Assembly: GCA_031284085.1 (NCBI GenBank)
Contig: JAITAM010000118.1
Span: 1-7,057, forward strand
Direction of reading: 5' to 3'
Source: Spirochaetaceae bacterium
GTDB taxonomy: Bacteria > Spirochaetota > Spirochaetia > Treponematales > Breznakiellaceae
DNA length: 7,057 nt
Shown: piece by piece, positions 5,831-7,057 of the stretch
How positions within the stretch are numbered: position 1 is the stretch's first letter
Layout: the number at the start of each line of letters is the position of its first letter
Translations under genes and position numbers: made by a program
Notes under the pieces: generated by a model
The model's database searches: none
What the model saw: the letters and a program-made list of their open reading frames with translations, nothing else
Told to the model about the DNA's origin: nothing

Positions 5831-5858
5831 AGTATAACAGGTTTTAGAGATTTGTGAA
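5831..5858 (-). promoter_or_regulatory. Promoter of the J-domain gene, predicted leaderless
   Basis: TTCACA (5858-5853) and TATACT (5836-5831) are separated by 16 nt on the minus strand, each one base off the sigma-70 consensus. Only 6 nt (GTATAT) lie between the -10 box and the ATG at 5824. Transcription would start on or beside the A of ATG. The same TATACT box stands 8 nt before the HD-GYP start codon. Confidence 0.5.
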
Positions 5859-6330
5859 TAGGGTAAGCTGCAGAGAAATGTTATTTGCTTTATATGAAGA
5901 GATAAAGGGGTGTTTGAAAACCTTGAGCGGAATCGGAGGTGGAATTCCCTCAGTGCGATGGACAATCGGTTAAACTGCATTAAAGTTTGTTAATCCTATC
6001 TCCTTTTAACCTCTTGAAAAAACTTTCCGCACAGGCTAAGGCCTGCACAGTTTCCTTTTTCCGCTCATGCTCTGCCTAACCTGTGGACACTGTGCCAATA
6101 GCGCTTCCTGAAATTCCCTGCTGCAATAATGCCGTACTTTTCCCGCTTCTGTCAGAGTTTGATATAGGTTGAGTGCAGCTGTTAAGGTTGGAGGCATATC
6201 TCAGGCTGCATTTTAGGCTTCCGCCTGCTTCTATCAAACGAAGAGTCATGCGCTGCCCCTTGATACCAGCGCCGGAACGTTGAAACAGCTTGCACCTACT
6301 GGAACAAGCTGGCTTGTGGCCTGTGAGGTC
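5859..6330. other. Intergenic region with degenerate repeats, no convincing gene
   Basis: No frame gives a credible protein. It holds the palindrome CAGGC-TAAG-GCCTG (6032-6045), a repeat relative at 6131-6145 (GCCGTACTTTTCCCG), AGGC-TTCC-GCCT (6215-6226) and a segment at 6223-6247 that is 23/25 identical to 2236-2260. It also has a CAGCTTG/CAAGCTG stem with a 12-nt loop (6286-6292 and 6305-6311). The decamer ACTGTGCCAA (6089-6098) is the exact complement of 5307-5316 on the other side of the J-domain gene. The 84-bp array begins directly after this region. Confidence 0.6.
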
Positions 6331-7056
6331 TAACCTGCCTTGCTTATAGCCTGCCGGAAGCTTCTTAATGGTTAGCTTTACTCTTGCGCCGGGAACGGTA
6401 CACGGTATAATGCCTAACCTGCCTTGCTTATAGTTCACTGGAAGCTTCTTAATGGTTAGCCTCGCTTCTGCGCCGGGAACGGTACACAGTATAATGCCTA
6501 ACCTGCCTTGCTTATAGTCTGCTGGAAGCTTTTTAATGGTTAGCTTCGCTTCTGCGCCGGGAACGGTACACGGTATAATGCCTGAGCTGCCTTGCTTATA
6601 GTTCACTGGAAGCTTCTTAATGGTTAGCTTCGCTTCTGTGCTGGGAACGGTACACGGTATAATGCCTGAGCTGCCTTGCTTAGAGTTCACCGGAAGCTTT
6701 TTAAGTGTTAGCCTCGCTTCTGTGCTGGGAACGACACACGGTATAATGCCTAACCTGCCTTGCTTATAGCCTGCCGGAAGCTTCTTAATGGTTAGCTTCG
6801 CTTCTGCGCCGGGAACGGTACACGCTATAATGCCTGAGCTGCCTTGCTTATAGTTCACCGGAAGCTTCTTAATGGTTAGCTTCGCTTCTGTGCCGGGAAC
6901 GGTACACGGTATAGTGCCTAACCTGCCTTGCTTATAGTTCACCAGAAGCTTTTTAATGGTTAGCTTCGCTTCTGCGCCGGGAACGGTACACAGTATAATG
7001 CCTAACCTGCCTTGCTTATAGTTCACCGGAAGCTTCTTAATGGTTAGCTTCGCTTC
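6076..7056 (-). CDS. Open frame through the tandem array, doubtful hypothetical protein
   Basis: A minus-strand frame enters from beyond the window and stays open to a TAG at 6078-6076. About 242 residues are 28-residue repeats (YKQGRLGIIPCTVPGAEAK and LTIKKLPVN), followed by an 84-residue tail. Since the DNA unit is 84 bp, any frame open in one copy stays open in all; the other five frames are closed, so one survivor is unremarkable. The tail crosses sequence that also occurs outside genes (6223-6247 resembles 2236-2260). Differences between copies are mostly non-synonymous (R/S, L/S, V/A, N/G/D, A/T, P/L/A). No start codon with a ribosome site, signal peptide or known domain is visible. A repetitive basic protein is possible, but I favour non-coding DNA. 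Confidence 0.2.
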   Translation of the reverse strand, partial: EAKLTIKKLPVNYKQGRLGIILCTVPGAEAKLTIKKLLVNYKQGRLGTIPCTVPGTEAKLTIKKLPVNYKQGSSGIIACTVPGAEAKLTIKKLPAGYKQGRLGIIPCVVPSTEARLTLKKLPVNSKQGSSGIIPCTVPSTEAKLTIKKLPVNYKQGSSGIIPCTVPGAEAKLTIKKLPADYKQGRLGIILCTVPGAEARLTIKKLPVNYKQGRLGIIPCTVPGARVKLTIKKLPAGYKQGRLDLTGHKPACSSRCKLFQRSGAGIKGQRMTLRLIEAGGSLKCSLRYASNLNSCTQPISNSDRSGKSTALLQQGISGSAIGTVSTG

Positions 7057-7057
7057 T
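6331..7057. repeat. 84-bp tandem repeat array, eight full copies plus a partial one
   Basis: Copies begin at 6331, 6415, 6499, 6583, 6667, 6751, 6835, 6919 and 7003; the last is cut by the window edge. Spacing is exactly 84 bp with no indels. Landmarks in each copy are CTGCCTTGCTTATAG (one base altered in the fifth), GGAAGCTT(C/T)TTAATGG and GGGAACGGTACAC, followed by GGTATAATGCC or a close variant. Variation falls at fixed sites. TAACC with GCGCC marks type 1 (copies 1, 2, 3, 6, 8; copy 9 has TAACC only). TGAGC with GTGCC or GTGCT marks type 2 (copies 4, 5, 7). There are no unique spacers, so this is a minisatellite rather than a CRISPR. It probably grew by unequal crossing-over or slippage. 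A TATAAT hexamer sits in every full copy except the seventh (TATAGT), without a matching -35. Confidence 0.95.

Noticed and set aside
5825..5980. N-terminal extension of the J-domain protein to an ATG at 5980
   Set aside because: The 52 extra residues have no domain character, a consensus-like promoter for the shorter form lies inside this stretch, and MGIFERLG is a natural protein start.
5825..6330. tRNA or other structured RNA gene
   Set aside because: I looked for a cloverleaf with acceptor and T-arm consensus and found only short isolated hairpins.
6331..7057. CRISPR array
   Set aside because: The repeated unit is 84 bp and contiguous, with only scattered substitutions between copies. 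There are no unique spacers and no cas genes nearby.

Overview
The window looks like chromosomal DNA of a spirochete, most plausibly a Treponema-type bacterium. The case rests on gene style: a dCache chemoreceptor, a tandem HD-GYP protein, and a small protein with a C-terminal J domain opening MGIFERLG. Base composition is balanced. This is a judgement from family resemblance, not a search result. There is no RNA gene, transposase, prophage or CRISPR array.

Layout. 1-675 (minus): N-terminal part of a methyl-accepting chemotaxis protein, cut by the window edge. 676-927: its promoter region plus hairpin repeats. 928-2145 (minus): a 405-residue protein with two HD domains, the second a canonical HD-GYP c-di-GMP phosphodiesterase. 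2146-2492: a gap of about 350 bp packed with short palindromes and degenerate repeats. 2493-4238 (plus): a 581-residue glycoside-hydrolase-like protein. 4239-4350: convergent gap with a 12-bp inverted repeat. 4351-5211 (minus): proC, pyrroline-5-carboxylate reductase. 5212-5359: gap with a near-perfect 21-bp palindrome. 5360-5824 (minus): J-domain protein. 5825-6330: about 500 bp without a convincing gene, holding more of the degenerate repeats. 6331-7057: an 84-bp tandem array, eight full copies plus a partial one, running off the window.

How it fits together. The chemoreceptor and HD-GYP protein lie in the same direction and are both signalling components, so a link between c-di-GMP turnover and chemotaxis or motility is possible. 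However, each has its own candidate promoter. proC and the J-domain gene are housekeeping or accessory functions and the hydrolase-like gene is alone on the plus strand, so I see no multi-gene operon.

Two features deserve attention. First, start signals fall into two classes. The chemoreceptor and hydrolase-like genes have strong Shine-Dalgarno sequences. The HD-GYP and J-domain genes have none, and carry a TATACT -10 box only 6-8 nt before ATG, as expected for leaderless mRNAs. proC also lacks a Shine-Dalgarno. Second, the intergenic DNA is unusually repetitive: mini-hairpins, an AGACCTC/AAGCCAAA element in inverted copies around the HD-GYP gene, and the 84-bp array built from two unit types. 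The array has one open frame, but differences between copies are mostly amino-acid changing, which argues against a conserved protein.
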